Assembly (NCBI RefSeq): GCF_022834715.1
Contig: NZ_BQKC01000001.1
Coordinates: 1,834,501 to 1,898,500, forward strand
Direction of reading: 5' to 3'
Source of the DNA: Granulimonas faecalis
GTDB taxonomy: Bacteria > Actinomycetota > Coriobacteriia > Coriobacteriales > Atopobiaceae
DNA length: 64,000 bases
The notes beneath the pieces are model-generated. The model ran no database searches and was not told the origin of the DNA. It saw nothing but the letters and a program-made list of their open reading frames with translations. The position numbers were made by a program, and so were the translations under genes. Shown one piece after another: positions 1 through 9,108 of this stretch (position 1 is its first letter; each line of letters begins with the position of its first letter).

Positions 1-2729
1 GCCACGGCCCGGGACACCAGGCGCTCCAGATGCCCCCGGCGGATCCTGACGCCCTTGGCGATGCCGTAGCCGTACTCCCCGTTGTCCTCGAAGAGCGAGT
101 TGCCCCAGGCAGGGCCGTGCCCGGCGGCGTTGACAGCATAGGGCATGGCCGGCATGTAGGCGCCGTAGATGGACGAGCAGCCCGTGGCGTTGGCGATGAT
201 GAGGCGGTCGCCGAAGAGCTGGGTCAGCAGCTTGATGTAGGGGGCCTCCCCGCAGCCGCCGCAGCAGCTGGAGAACTGGAAGAGCGGCTGCTGGAGCTGC
301 GTGCCAGGCACCGTGGCGGCGGGCAGCAGGTGGTCCTTGAGGGAGACGGACGACCGGCAGAAGTCCAGGGCCTCCCTCTGGGTCTCGAGCTGCGTGGGCA
401 GCGGCTCCATGGACAGGGCGTGGCCCGGGCAGTTGTAGGCACAGCTGCCGCAGCCCACGCAGTCCTCGGGGAAGACCTGGATCCTGAAGGACAGGCCCTC
501 GTCCTTGAGGGCCGGCAACGTGACCGGCTTGGTGTCGAAGCCCTCCGGGGCGAAGGCGAGCTCGTCCCCCGTGGCGAGGTAGGGCCGGATGGCGGCGTGG
601 GGGCACACGTAGGAGCACTCGTAGCACTCCACGCAGGCGTCGGCGTCCCACCGCGGCACCGAGTAGGCCACGGCCCGCTTCTCCAGGGCCGTGGTGCCGA
701 GGGGCACGAAGCCGTCCGGCGTCATGGCGCTCACGGGTAGGTCGTCGCCGCGGAGCTCCTCCATGGGCCAGAAGACGTCGCGCACGTAGCCGCTCCTGTC
801 GGCCGGTGCCATCCTCTGGGCCACGGTCTCTGGGCCCTCGCCGTCCGTGGCCCAGGAGTCGGGGTAGTCGATGGCGGCGAGCGAGGCCAGCGCCCCGTCC
901 ACGGCCTCGAGGTCGGCCTTCACGACGTCGGCGCCCTTGGCGGCGTAGACCTCCTGGATGTCCGCCTTGAGGGCGGCCACGAACGCGTCGTAGTCCATGA
1001 GGCCGGTGAGCTTGAGGAACACGCACTCCATGATCATGTTGACGCGCCCGCCGAGCCCGGAGCGCTCGGCGAGGCCGCTCGCGTCCACGGCGTAGACCTT
1101 GGCCTTCTTCCTGGCGAGCGCCTGGCGCAGCTGCGCGGGGACGTGCTCCTCCCACGAGGCGGCGTCGGCCCAGGGCGCGTTGAGCACGAACGTGCCGCCC
1201 TCGGCCAGGCGGTCGGCCATGGGGTAGCCGCGGCGCACGTAGGTGGACTTGTGGCAGGCCACGTAGCCGGCGTCGTCAACGAGGTAGGGGCTCTGCACGG
1301 GCCTGTCGGAGAGCCGCAGGTAGCAGATGGTGAGGCCGCCGCTCTTCTTGGAGTCGTACCAGCTGTACTCCTGCACGCAGGCGCCCTGCTCCCGCGACAG
1401 GATGCGCGCCACCTGCTTGGAGGCGCCCACGGTGCCGTCGGAGCCAAAGCCGTAGAACACCGCCTGGGAGCACGGCCCCGGCAGGCAGCGGACGGGCCCG
1501 CCCACGGGCAGGGACAGGTGCGTGACGTCGTCGTCGATGCCCACGGTGAAGCGGCGCCTGGGCTCCTCGAGGGCCATGTTGTCGAACACCGCCTTGACCT
1601 GGGCCGGCGTGAAGTCCTTGGACGAGAGGCCGTAGCGGCCGCCGAGGACCTCGACGGGACGTCCGGAGGACAGCACGGCCAGGGCCACGTCCCCATAGAG
1701 TGGCTCGCCCAGGCTGCCGGGCTCCTTGGTGCGGTCGAGCACCGAGACGCGCCTGGCCGTGGCGGGGATGGCGTCGAGGAGGTGCTCGGCGGAGAAAGGC
1801 CGGTAGAGACGTACCGTTACCACGCCCACCTTCTCGCCGGCCGCCACGAGGTGCGCCACGCACTCCTTGGCCACCTGGGCCGAGGAGGCCATGGTCACGA
1901 CGACGCGCTCCGCGTCGGGGGCGCCGTCGTAGTCGAAGAGGTGATACCGCCGGCCCGTAAGCTTGGCGACCTTGTCCATGTTGGCCTGCACGACGGCGGG
2001 GAGCGCGTCGTAGGAGGGGTTGGCGGCCTCGCGGTTCTGGAAGTAGATGTCGGGGTTCTGGGCCGTGCCGCGGATGTCGGGGTGCTCCGGCTCCATGGCG
2101 CGGGCGCGAAACGCCCGCACGGCGTCCCGGTCCACCAGGGGCGCCATGGCCTCGGGCTCGATGACGTCCACGGTCTCGATGGCGTCCGACGTGCGGAAGC
2201 CGTCGAAGAAGTGGCAGAACGGCACGGAGCCGTCGATGGCGGAGAGGTGCGCCACGAGGGAGAGGTCCATGCACTCCTGCACCGTGGCGCTGGCGAGCAT
2301 GGCCACACCGGTGGCGCGGACGGCCATAACGTCCTGGTGGTCGCCGAAGATCGAGAGCGCGTGGGTCGAGAGCGAGCGGCACGTCACGTGGAGCACGCCG
2401 GGGAGCAGCTCGCCCGACACCTTGTAGAGGTTGGGGATCATGAGCATGAGGCCCTGGCTGGCCGTGAAGGTGCTGGCGAGGGCGCCTCCCGACAGCGCAC
2501 CGTGGAACGCGCCGGCCACGCCCTTCTCGGACTGCATCTCCTTGACGTCCACCGGGGCGCCGAAGAGGTTCTCGCGACCCTCGCAGGCCCAGCGCTCCAC
2601 GGTCTCGGCCATCTTGGAGGCCGGCGTGATGGGGTAGATGAGGGCGGCGTCGGACAGGGCGTAGGCCGCGTAGGCCGCGGCGGTCATGCCGTCCATGGCC
2701 TCGCGACGGGGATGCTGGGTTTGGGGCAT
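1..2729 (-). CDS. nifJ: pyruvate:ferredoxin (flavodoxin) oxidoreductase, 3' end off window
   Basis: Oxidatively decarboxylates pyruvate to acetyl-CoA and CO2 and passes electrons to ferredoxin or flavodoxin; a central cytoplasmic enzyme of anaerobes. The frame is open from ATG 2729, which has GGAGG six bases upstream, to the window edge (about 909 codons). An N-terminal thiamine/pyrimidine-binding part reads ALSDAALIYPITPASKMAE. Near residue 699 comes CVECYECSYVCP and near 755 CVGCGSCAYNCP, the two ferredoxin-type 4Fe-4S motifs. Near residue 822 SCCGGCGEAPY opens the C-terminal thiamine diphosphate domain, followed by NATGCSSIYGA and the WGNSLFEDN motif. The order matches single-chain PFOR (about 1170 residues), so roughly 250 residues lie beyond the window. 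It is divergent from the ClC-like gene. Identity is secure. Confidence 0.96.
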   Translation of the reverse strand, partial: MPQTQHPRREAMDGMTAAAYAAYALSDAALIYPITPASKMAETVERWACEGRENLFGAPVDVKEMQSEKGVAGAFHGALSGGALASTFTASQGLMLMIPNLYKVSGELLPGVLHVTCRSLSTHALSIFGDHQDVMAVRATGVAMLASATVQECMDLSLVAHLSAIDGSVPFCHFFDGFRTSDAIETVDVIEPEAMAPLVDRDAVRAFRARAMEPEHPDIRGTAQNPDIYFQNREAANPSYDALPAVVQANMDKVAKLTGRRYHLFDYDGAPDAERVVVTMASSAQVAKECVAHLVAAGEKVGVVTVRLYRPFSAEHLLDAIPATARRVSVLDRTKEPGSLGEPLYGDVALAVLSSGRPVEVLGGRYGLSSKDFTPAQVKAVFDNMALEEPRRRFTVGIDDDVTHLSLPVGGPVRCLPGPCSQAVFYGFGSDGTVGASKQVARILSREQGACVQEYSWYDSKKSGGLTICYLRLSDRPVQSPYLVDDAGYVACHKSTYVRRGYPMADRLAEGGTFVLNAPWADAASWEEHVPAQLRQALARKKAKVYAVDASGLAERSGLGGRVNMIMECVFLKLTGLMDYDAFVAALKADIQEVYAAKGADVVKADLEAVDGALASLAAIDYPDSWATDGEGPETVAQRMAPADRSGYVRDVFWPMEELRGDDLPVSAMTPDGFVPLGTTALEKRAVAYSVPRWDADACVECYECSYVCPHAAIRPYLATGDELAFAPEGFDTKPVTLPALKDEGLSFRIQVFPEDCVGCGSCAYNCPGHALSMEPLPTQLETQREALDFCRSSVSLKDHLLPAATVPGTQLQQPLFQFSSCCGGCGEAPYIKLLTQLFGDRLIIANATGCSSIYGAYMPAMPYAVNAAGHGPAWGNSLFEDNGEYGYGIAKGVRIRRGHLERLVSRAV

Positions 2730-2783
2730 GGGGTCCTCCACGGGATGGTCGGGCCAGGGGCCCAAGGGATGAACAGGCGGTCT

Positions 2784-2814
2784 ATACCCGCAGACAAGCG
2801 GGCAGGTCGGGTAT
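2784..2814. promoter_or_regulatory. inverted repeat in the nifJ / ClC-like divergent gap
   Basis: ATACCCG (2784-2790) and CGGGTAT (2808-2814) form a perfect 7-bp inverted repeat around a 17-base spacer. It lies between the start of the oxidoreductase (2729, minus) and that of the ClC-like gene (2852, plus), where an operator would be expected. No known factor is recognised, and the pattern could be chance in GC-rich DNA. Confidence 0.25.
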
Positions 2815-2851
2815 CTACGGAGACGACGGAAGCTCTGCGGAGGGAGTGCCT

Positions 2852-4111
2852 GTGGGCCAAAGGATGACGGCGGCCGCCACCTGGACAAGACGACGCCTCG
2901 AGGCCTACGACTGGGCCATGGGCGCAAGGCGCGTGGCCTTCGCCGTGGCCTGCGGCATCCTGTGCGGCCTTGCCAACGTGGTGCTCTGCCTCGGGGTCTC
3001 CTGGGCAGGGGACGCCTGGCGGGCACTGCCGTGGCTGAGCGCCCTCCTGCCGGCCCTGGCGGCCCTCGAGGTAGTCATGTACCGGCGCCTCGGGGTGGTC
3101 ATGGACCTGCGGCCCGGGTTCAACGGCCTCATGAAGGACATGGGGGCCAACCGGCGTCTCCCCACCAGGGTGGGCCCCACCATGCTGGCCGGGACCCTGA
3201 TGTCGCTTTTGGGAGGGGCGTCGGTGGGGCCGGACTCCGCCGCCAAGTACCTGGGGGCCTCGGTGGGGGCCGCCATGGTGCCCTGGTTCTCCGTGGACGA
3301 CGACAACGGCGAGCCGGCCTACGACTGGGCCGTGGCCTGCGGCCTGGCAGCCTGCTTCTCGGCCCTGCTCTGCGCCCCCCTGGGGGTCTTCGCCTACCTG
3401 GTGGAGCACCTGGCGGCCCGGCGATGCCGCGTGCGCCACCTGCCCACGGTGCTGCTCTCGTGCCTGGTGGCCGCGGCCTTTGCCAGGCCCATGGGCCTGC
3501 AGATCCAGACCCCCTTCGTTGGCTCCCGGGCCGCCGCGGCACCCGACCTCGCAGGGGCGCTCCTGGTGGCCGTGGGCGCCGCCGTGGCGGGCGTGGGCTT
3601 CGAGGTGGGGGTCCGCCTTCTCGAGGGGCTCCGCAGCCGCATGGGCCGCGACCCCATGCGGTGCCTGGTCACGGGAGGGGTCGTGGTGGCCGTGGCGCTC
3701 CTCGTCGTGCCGGGCCTTATGGGATGGGCGGGCCTCGGCACCGACCTGGTGGTCCCGGCCCTAGCGGAGCCCCACGGCGGGTGGGGCTTCGCCCTCAAGC
3801 TGGCCCTCACCGTGGTGTGCCTGGGCTTTGGGCTGCGGGGCGGCGAGGTCACCGTGATGTTTGTGACGGGGGCCCTCATGGGGTCGGCGGTGGCGTCCCT
3901 CTGCGGGGCCGACCCGCTGCTCACAGGCGCCTTGGCCATGGCGGCCCTCTACGGCGTGGCCCTCGGCTGCCCCATCTCCGGCGCGCTCGTGGGCTGCGAG
4001 TTCTTTGGCTGGGGCTTCGCCCCCTGGCTGCTCCCCTGCATCGGGGCCGCGTGGCTGGGACGGACCGCCTTGAAGGGTGTCGTCGACCAGGTGCGGCGGC
4101 ACCGGGAGTAG
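2852..4111 (+). CDS. ClC-like (voltage-gated chloride channel family) membrane protein
   Basis: A polytopic membrane protein of about 419 residues with some ten hydrophobic segments. GGASVGPDSAAKYLG (about residues 125-140) resembles the GREGP anion-selectivity region of ClC proteins, and FGLRGGEVTVMFVTGALMG (about 325-345) resembles the conserved G-x-F-x-P region, so a ClC-type chloride or fluoride channel or exchanger is likely. The signatures are degenerate, as in several short bacterial ClC branches. Start choice: GGAGGG at 2839-2844 is seven bases from GTG 2852 but only one base from the in-frame GTG 2846, so 2852 is preferred; ATG 2864 is a further option. Divergent from nifJ. No cytoplasmic CBS domains are present. 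Confidence 0.6.
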   Translation: MGQRMTAAATWTRRRLEAYDWAMGARRVAFAVACGILCGLANVVLCLGVSWAGDAWRALPWLSALLPALAALEVVMYRRLGVVMDLRPGFNGLMKDMGANRRLPTRVGPTMLAGTLMSLLGGASVGPDSAAKYLGASVGAAMVPWFSVDDDNGEPAYDWAVACGLAACFSALLCAPLGVFAYLVEHLAARRCRVRHLPTVLLSCLVAAAFARPMGLQIQTPFVGSRAAAAPDLAGALLVAVGAAVAGVGFEVGVRLLEGLRSRMGRDPMRCLVTGGVVVAVALLVVPGLMGWAGLGTDLVVPALAEPHGGWGFALKLALTVVCLGFGLRGGEVTVMFVTGALMGSAVASLCGADPLLTGALAMAALYGVALGCPISGALVGCEFFGWGFAPWLLPCIGAAWLGRTALKGVVDQVRRHRE

Positions 4112-4186
4112 CCCCTCGGCAGGAACGGCGGCTCAAGCCCGCCCTGCGGCCACCCCGAAAACCGACGCCGCCTACGCCCGGCAGGC

Positions 4187-4262
4187 CCGCCGTCAGAAAT
4201 CGAGGTTTCAGGCCGGAGGCCGACACCCCCGGGTGGACCGTCCGCAATCGCGGTTTCAGACA
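4187..4262. repeat. two-unit intergenic repeat (family D)
   Basis: Two direct copies of a CCGTC-n-G-n-AATCG-n-GGTTTCAG element, at about 4189-4211 and 4239-4261, fill the convergent gap between the ClC-like gene and the AEC permease gene. Read on the other strand the core is CTGAAACC-n-CGATT, which resembles the CTGAACGCGATT core of the family C repeats elsewhere in the window, so the two may be related. Function unknown. Confidence 0.5.
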
Positions 4263-4301
4263 GACTCGCCCGGCAGCCCATCCGACAACCCCGCCCCAGG
4301 C

Positions 4302-4336
4302 ACAAAAAAGAGGGCCCGCCGCCGTGACGGGCCCTC
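4302..4336 (-). terminator. rho-independent terminator of the AEC permease gene
   Basis: GAGGGCCCG (4310-4318) pairs with CGGGCCCTC (4328-4336), and on the minus strand the stem is followed directly by a run of six T (AAAAAA at 4304-4309 on the plus strand). It sits 31 bases past the stop of the minus-strand permease gene. Confidence 0.85.
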
Positions 4337-4367
4337 GAAGGCAAGGCCTTGAGCCGTTGGACGTGCC

Positions 4368-5555
4368 CTAGTGGAACATGGAGCAGAGGATCGGCATGAC
4401 CCACACCCACAGGATACAGGTGGCGGCGAAGCACACCGTGGAGACGGCCACGGAGTTGGCGCCTTCCTTCACGTAGATGTTGTAACGGCTCGAGATGATG
4501 ATGCCGGAGAACGCCGGGGGCAGGGCCACAGCCATGGCCAGCATCGAGATCTTGGACGGGTCGCTGCCCATACCCAGGGCAAAGCCGGCGGCCACGATCA
4601 CGGCGGGCATGAGGATCAGGCGGTAAAACGTGTTCCAGATGACCTCCTTGTTCACGCCCAGAGAGACCGTGGACAGGGCGAGGCCGGCGGCCAGCACGGC
4701 CACGCCGGAGTTGGCCTTGGCGATGAGCTCGAAGCAGGGGTCGAGCTCGGAGGGGAACCGAACGCCGATGAGCACGAGCAGCACGGCGATGAGCGGGGCG
4801 GCTGCAACGGGCTTCTTCACCGCGTTGACGATGGCGGCCACATTGGGGTTCTTGATGGCGTGCTTCTTGGCGTGACCGCGCTCCTCGGCGCGGATGACGT
4901 CGATCTCCTTGCGGATGCCGTGCTCCTTCTCGGCGGCGCGGGCCTCCTGGTCGGTGACGGGGGCGCCGGCCGGGGTGGCGGGGGTACTCGGGGCCTTGGC
5001 GTCGTCGACGGCAGCCGAGCCGGCAGCCGGGACGGCGGCGGAGGCGGCGGGCACGGCCTTGGTGCCCTTGGCGGCCTTGGCGCGCATCTCGCTCTGGCCC
5101 TTGTTGATGAGGTAGAAGCCGAGCGGAATGGTCACGGCGTTGACCACGATGGACACGATGCCGATGACCAGGTTGGTGGTCACGTCGTTGCCGTAGATCG
5201 GGTCGAGGACGGCAAAGCCGAGGAACCCGATGGTGGGCGAGCCGGCGATGAGGGCGCAGACGGCGGCCTCCTGGGTGGTGTGGTGGAACAGTTTCTTGCA
5301 CAGCAGGTAGCTGAGCATGAACATGCCCGTCACGCCCACGAGGGACAGGATCGTGAGCACCAGGTCGCTCGCGAGCATCTCGCGGGTGGCCTTGACGATG
5401 GAGACGAACAGGGCTGCGGGCAGGGCGATGTCGAGCACGACCTTGTTGAGGCCCTGGCGCTGGTCGTCGTCGAAATAATGGACGCGACCGCAGATGTAGC
5501 CAAGGGCCATGATCACAAGGATCGGCACGATGTCGTTGACGATGATCTTGATCAT
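4368..5555 (-). CDS. AEC-family permease, probable oxalate/formate transporter
   Basis: A 395-residue inner-membrane transporter of the auxin efflux carrier family, with two bundles of hydrophobic helices. It begins MIKIIVNDIVPILVIMALGY and carries AGSPTIGFLGF in the first half and ALPPAFSGIIISSRYN in the second. Between the bundles is an unusually long Ala/Pro-rich then charged cytoplasmic loop (about residues 151-236). ATG 5555 is chosen because GAGGAGAAAA stands eight bases upstream; an in-frame start 13 codons earlier lacks a site. The gene follows oxc by 66 bases and probably shares its transcript. E. coli has the same association (AEC protein YfdV beside the frc and oxc homologues yfdW and yfdU). 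An oxalate or formate substrate is inferred from context, not from the sequence. Confidence 0.85.
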   Translation of the reverse strand: MIKIIVNDIVPILVIMALGYICGRVHYFDDDQRQGLNKVVLDIALPAALFVSIVKATREMLASDLVLTILSLVGVTGMFMLSYLLCKKLFHHTTQEAAVCALIAGSPTIGFLGFAVLDPIYGNDVTTNLVIGIVSIVVNAVTIPLGFYLINKGQSEMRAKAAKGTKAVPAASAAVPAAGSAAVDDAKAPSTPATPAGAPVTDQEARAAEKEHGIRKEIDVIRAEERGHAKKHAIKNPNVAAIVNAVKKPVAAAPLIAVLLVLIGVRFPSELDPCFELIAKANSGVAVLAAGLALSTVSLGVNKEVIWNTFYRLILMPAVIVAAGFALGMGSDPSKISMLAMAVALPPAFSGIIISSRYNIYVKEGANSVAVSTVCFAATCILWVWVMPILCSMFH

Positions 5556-5621
5556 GGATGCGCTTTTCTCCTCGGGTGCGGGGCCGCCCGCCAAGGCGAC
5601 CCCGCACGATGGCCTCGCGGC

Positions 5622-7409
5622 TTACTGGGCCGGCTTCTCCTGGACGAGCTTGCCGTCCACGACCTCCTCGTTCAGGTCCTCGCACTCGCTCGTGGCGAGG
5701 GGGCCGACGACGGGCTTGGGGTTGAGGTCGCCGATGTGGCCGGACTCGACGCCGGCGTGGACGGAGAGCTGCACGTTGATGAAGGCGGGCTTGCCGGAGG
5801 CCAGGGCCTCGGTGAGGTCGGCCTCGAGCTCGGCGGGCGTGGTGGCGAAGTAGCCGGTGGCGCCGAAGGCCTCGCCCACCTTCTCGTAGTGGGCGCAGGC
5901 GTCCAGCGTCAGCGGGCTCGGGTCGCCGGAGTCGCCGAGGTCCTCGAAGTCGCCGCGGTAGATACCGCCGTTGTTGAGGACGATGGTGACGATGGGGAGG
6001 TCGAAGCGGCAGGCCGTCTCGACCTCGAGGGGCGCGAAGCCGTAGGCGGAGTCGCCGGAGATGGACACCACGGGCTTGCCGGTGGTGACGGCGGCGGCGA
6101 TGGCGTAGGGCATGGCCACGCCCATGACGCCCCAGGTGCCGCAGTCGAGGCGGTGGCGGGGCAGATACATGTCGACGATGTCGCGGCAGTCGTCCAGGGT
6201 GTTGGCGCCGTCGTTGGTCACGTAGACGTCGTGGTTCTTGTCGAGCACGCGCTTGATGGCGCCCAGGGCGTTCTGGTGGGTCATCGGCACGGTGTCGGCC
6301 GTCTCAGCGCCGCCAAAGCGCTCGTCGTTCTTCTTGGTGTCCGCGGCGAGGAGGTCGATCCACTCCTGGCTGGCCTGGATCTTGTGGGAGGACAGGCCGT
6401 CCACGAGCTGCCCCATGACGGTCTTGATGTCACCGAGGAGCGGGCAGTCGATGTGGCGGGCGTTGCCGAACTCGGCACCGTCGATGTCGATCTGGATGAA
6501 CTTGACGTCGGGGTTGTACTTCTTGCCCCCACCGTAGCCGAGCATCCAGTTGAGGCGGCCGCCGATGAGCAGGATGACGTCGGCCGTGCGCAGGGCGAGG
6601 CCGCGGCAGGAGGCGGTGGAGTGGGGGTCGTCGTCGGGGATGAGGCCCTTGGCCATGGACATGGGCTGGAAGGGGATGTTCGTCTTGTCGACGAACTCGG
6701 CGACCTCCTTCTCGGCGCGGGCGTAGGCGGCGCCCTTGCCCACGACGATCATGGGGTTCTTGGCGTTCTCGAGCAGCGTCAGGGCCTTCTCGACCATAGC
6801 CTGGTCGGCGGGCTGCGCCGGGTTCAGGTTCTCGGCCGTGAACAGGATCTTCTGGGCGGCGTCCTCATCCATGGTCTGGCCCATGAGGTCGTCCGGCATG
6901 TCCACATACACGCCGCCGGGACGGCCGGTGGTGGCGGTGCGGATGGCGCGCTCGATACCCAGGGGGATGTCCTCGATGCGGTCGATGCGGAACGAGTCCT
7001 TGGCAAAGGGTACAGCGTAGGCACGCTGGTCGAGACCCTCGTACTCGCCCTCGTGGAGGTCGACGGTGTGACGGACCGAGGAGCCGGCCAGCTGGATGCA
7101 GGGCCAGCCGTTCTCGGTGGCCTCCTTGAGGGAGGCGAGACCGTTGAGGAAACCGGGGGCCGAGACCGTGAGGAAGACGCCGGGACGACCGGTGAGGAAG
7201 CCCTCGGCCGCGGCGGCGTTGCCGGCGTCGGCCTCGTGGCGCATACCCACGTACTTGACGCCCTTGGCCTGGGCGATACGGGCAAAATCGGTGACGGGGA
7301 TGCCCACCACGCCGTACATGTTCTTGACGCCGTTGGCGATCAAGGTGTCGGCGAGGAAATGCATGCCGTCGGTGAGACCCTGATTCGGGGCGGCGGTTTG
7401 GTTGCTCAC
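5622..7409 (-). CDS. oxc: oxalyl-CoA decarboxylase
   Basis: A thiamine-diphosphate enzyme converting oxalyl-CoA to formyl-CoA and CO2; 595 residues against about 565-570 in known family members. MRHEADAGNAAAAEG holds the cofactor-activating glutamate. The ThDP/Mg motif runs from GDSAYGFAPLEVE to VLNNGGIYRGDF, in the oxalyl-CoA decarboxylase form (GDS rather than GDG, NNGGIYRG). The C-terminal tail is extended and acidic. GTG 7409 is the likely start: GGAGG at 7415-7419 lies five bases upstream, whereas ATG 7427 would place that site inside the coding sequence. The gene is divergent from frc, whose product makes its substrate, and is followed by the AEC permease. Identity is firm. Confidence 0.95.
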   Translation of the reverse strand: MSNQTAAPNQGLTDGMHFLADTLIANGVKNMYGVVGIPVTDFARIAQAKGVKYVGMRHEADAGNAAAAEGFLTGRPGVFLTVSAPGFLNGLASLKEATENGWPCIQLAGSSVRHTVDLHEGEYEGLDQRAYAVPFAKDSFRIDRIEDIPLGIERAIRTATTGRPGGVYVDMPDDLMGQTMDEDAAQKILFTAENLNPAQPADQAMVEKALTLLENAKNPMIVVGKGAAYARAEKEVAEFVDKTNIPFQPMSMAKGLIPDDDPHSTASCRGLALRTADVILLIGGRLNWMLGYGGGKKYNPDVKFIQIDIDGAEFGNARHIDCPLLGDIKTVMGQLVDGLSSHKIQASQEWIDLLAADTKKNDERFGGAETADTVPMTHQNALGAIKRVLDKNHDVYVTNDGANTLDDCRDIVDMYLPRHRLDCGTWGVMGVAMPYAIAAAVTTGKPVVSISGDSAYGFAPLEVETACRFDLPIVTIVLNNGGIYRGDFEDLGDSGDPSPLTLDACAHYEKVGEAFGATGYFATTPAELEADLTEALASGKPAFINVQLSVHAGVESGHIGDLNPKPVVGPLATSECEDLNEEVVDGKLVQEKPAQ

Positions 7410-7715
7410 GTGTACCTCCAATGTCATATGCGGTGGCAGAGCCGCTTCATCGCACGGGGTCTCTTCCCCCGAACCGCGTCGCTCTGGCGCCCGAACCCAA
7501 AAAAAGCGGACGTAATACATCTCAAGTCCCTTTATTACATGAGGTAGAGTCCACTGTTTTTCTGTCAGATTTATAAAATTATATTTATGTAGAGTGATTG
7601 TGGACTTGGGGACACCCCGTGGGGACCCCGGAGGCCACGGGTACCCACGACCACGAGAGCCATCATCGCCCAGACCGCCCGAAGGCGGCCTCCACGGTTC
7701 GAAGGAAGGAATCCC
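7410..7715. promoter_or_regulatory. AT-rich divergent promoter region of oxc and frc
   Basis: A 306-base gap without a gene. Its centre (about 7495-7600) is strikingly AT-rich against flanks above 60% GC. On the minus strand TATAAT occurs at 7583-7578, a plausible -10 for oxc, although no good -35 stands 16-18 bases above it. AGTCCAC (about 7548-7554) and GTGGACT (about 7600-7606) form a spaced inverted repeat bracketing the AT core, a possible operator. The frc start has GAAGGAA about eight bases upstream of ATG 7716. No regulator gene adjoins the module. Confidence 0.55.
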
Positions 7716-9047
7716 ATGGCAGACACCACCAACACGGCGCCCCTCGCCGGCATCAAGGTCATCGACTGGACCCAGGTCCAGTCCGGCCCCTCCTGCACCC
7801 AGCTCCTCGCCTGGCTCGGCGCCGAGGTCATCAAACTCGAGAAGGTTCACGGCGGCGACCCCACCCGTAACGAGATGAACGACGTGGACGGGTCGTACTC
7901 CCTGTACTACCTGCAGCTCAACGCCAACAAGAAGTCCCTCACCCTCGACATGAAGGACGACGCCGGCAAGAAGGTGCTCACCGACCTCCTCAAGGACGCC
8001 GACGTCTTCGTCGAGAACATCGGCCCGGGCGACGTGGAGAAGCTGGGCTTTGGCTGGGAGCAGGTGCACGCCATCAACCCCAAGTGCATCATGGCCTCCC
8101 TCAAGGGCTTCAACCAGGGCAGCCGCTATGCCCACGTGAAGGCCTTCGAGCCCGTGGCCCAGTGCGCCGGCGGCGCCGCCTCCACTACCGGCTGGAACAC
8201 CGGCGACTTCAACGTTCCCACCCAGTCCGGCGCCGCCCTGGGCGACTCCAACACCGGCATGCACCTGTGCATCGGCATCCTCGCCGCCCTCATGCAGCGC
8301 GAGCACACCGGCGAGGGCACCTATGTGTACCAGTCCATGCAGAACGCCGTGCTCAACCTCTGCCGCATCAAGCTCCGCGACCAGCTGATTCTCGACCACC
8401 TGCACGAGCTCAGCTACTACGCCTGCTACCCCGGCTACAAGTGGGGCAAGGCCGTGCCGCGCCCCGAGAACGCCGAGGGCGGCCTGGTGCTGGGCTGGTG
8501 CTACCGCGCCAAGGGCTGGGAGACCGACCCCAACGCCTACGTCTACATCGTCATCCAGCAGTCGCCCAAGGGCTTTGAGAACTTCTGCAACGCCCTTGGC
8601 TTCCAGGACTGGCTCACCGACCCCAAGTTCTCCACGCCCAACGCGCGCGACGAGCACAAGGCCGAGGTCTACGCCCGCGTGGAGCAGTTCACCATGCAGT
8701 ACGACAAGGACACCCTCACCACGATGCTCGGCGAGAAGGGCGTGCCCGTGGGCCCCGTGCTCGACTGGTACGAGCTGGAGAACGACCCCGACCTCAACAG
8801 CGACGGCACCATCGTCACCATCGACCAGGACGAGGCCCGCGGCTCCTTCAAGACCATCGGCCTGCCCTTCAGCCTCGCCAACTACAAGCCCGACTACAAG
8901 CGCGCCCCCAACCTCGGCGAGAACAACGTCGAGATCCTCAAGGGCCTGGGCTACACCGACGACCAGATCGCCCAGATGGAGCAGGCCGGCGTCATCGGCT
9001 CCAACAACGGCGTGAAGGCCGACCTCGTGACCCCCGCCGCAAAGTAA
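7716..9047 (+). CDS. frc: formyl-CoA:oxalate CoA-transferase
   Basis: A class III CoA-transferase that moves CoA from formyl-CoA to oxalate, making the oxalyl-CoA used by oxc. The 443 residues match the family (about 428). It opens with LAGIKVIDWTQVQSGPSCTQ, followed by FVENIGPGDVEKLGFGWEQV and SGAALGDSNTGMHL. In the last motif Asp177 corresponds to the catalytic aspartate (Asp169 of the Oxalobacter enzyme). The glycine-rich loop thought to gate the active site is present around residue 255 (ENAEGGLVLGW). It stands alone on the plus strand, divergent from oxc-AEC, and ends at a strong hairpin. With oxc it makes a complete oxalate-to-formate cycle. Confidence 0.96.
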   Translation: MADTTNTAPLAGIKVIDWTQVQSGPSCTQLLAWLGAEVIKLEKVHGGDPTRNEMNDVDGSYSLYYLQLNANKKSLTLDMKDDAGKKVLTDLLKDADVFVENIGPGDVEKLGFGWEQVHAINPKCIMASLKGFNQGSRYAHVKAFEPVAQCAGGAASTTGWNTGDFNVPTQSGAALGDSNTGMHLCIGILAALMQREHTGEGTYVYQSMQNAVLNLCRIKLRDQLILDHLHELSYYACYPGYKWGKAVPRPENAEGGLVLGWCYRAKGWETDPNAYVYIVIQQSPKGFENFCNALGFQDWLTDPKFSTPNARDEHKAEVYARVEQFTMQYDKDTLTTMLGEKGVPVGPVLDWYELENDPDLNSDGTIVTIDQDEARGSFKTIGLPFSLANYKPDYKRAPNLGENNVEILKGLGYTDDQIAQMEQAGVIGSNNGVKADLVTPAAK

Positions 9048-9072
9048 CCCGCACCACCGAGAGCGACTCGAA

Positions 9073-9104
9073 GGGCCCCCTGCATCGTCAGACGCAGGGG
9101 GCCC
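9073..9104 (+). terminator. GC-rich hairpin after frc
   Basis: GGGCCCCCTGC (9073-9083) and GCAGGGGGCCC (9094-9104) form a perfect 11-bp stem with a 10-base loop, 25 bases after the frc stop. There is no T-run, so it is terminator-like rather than a canonical intrinsic terminator. Confidence 0.6.
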
Positions 9105-9108
9105 GACC

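Noticed and set aside
4371-7547. Open frame of about 1060 codons on the plus strand
   Set aside because: Antisense to the AEC permease and oxc, both of which have strong family matches and start sites.
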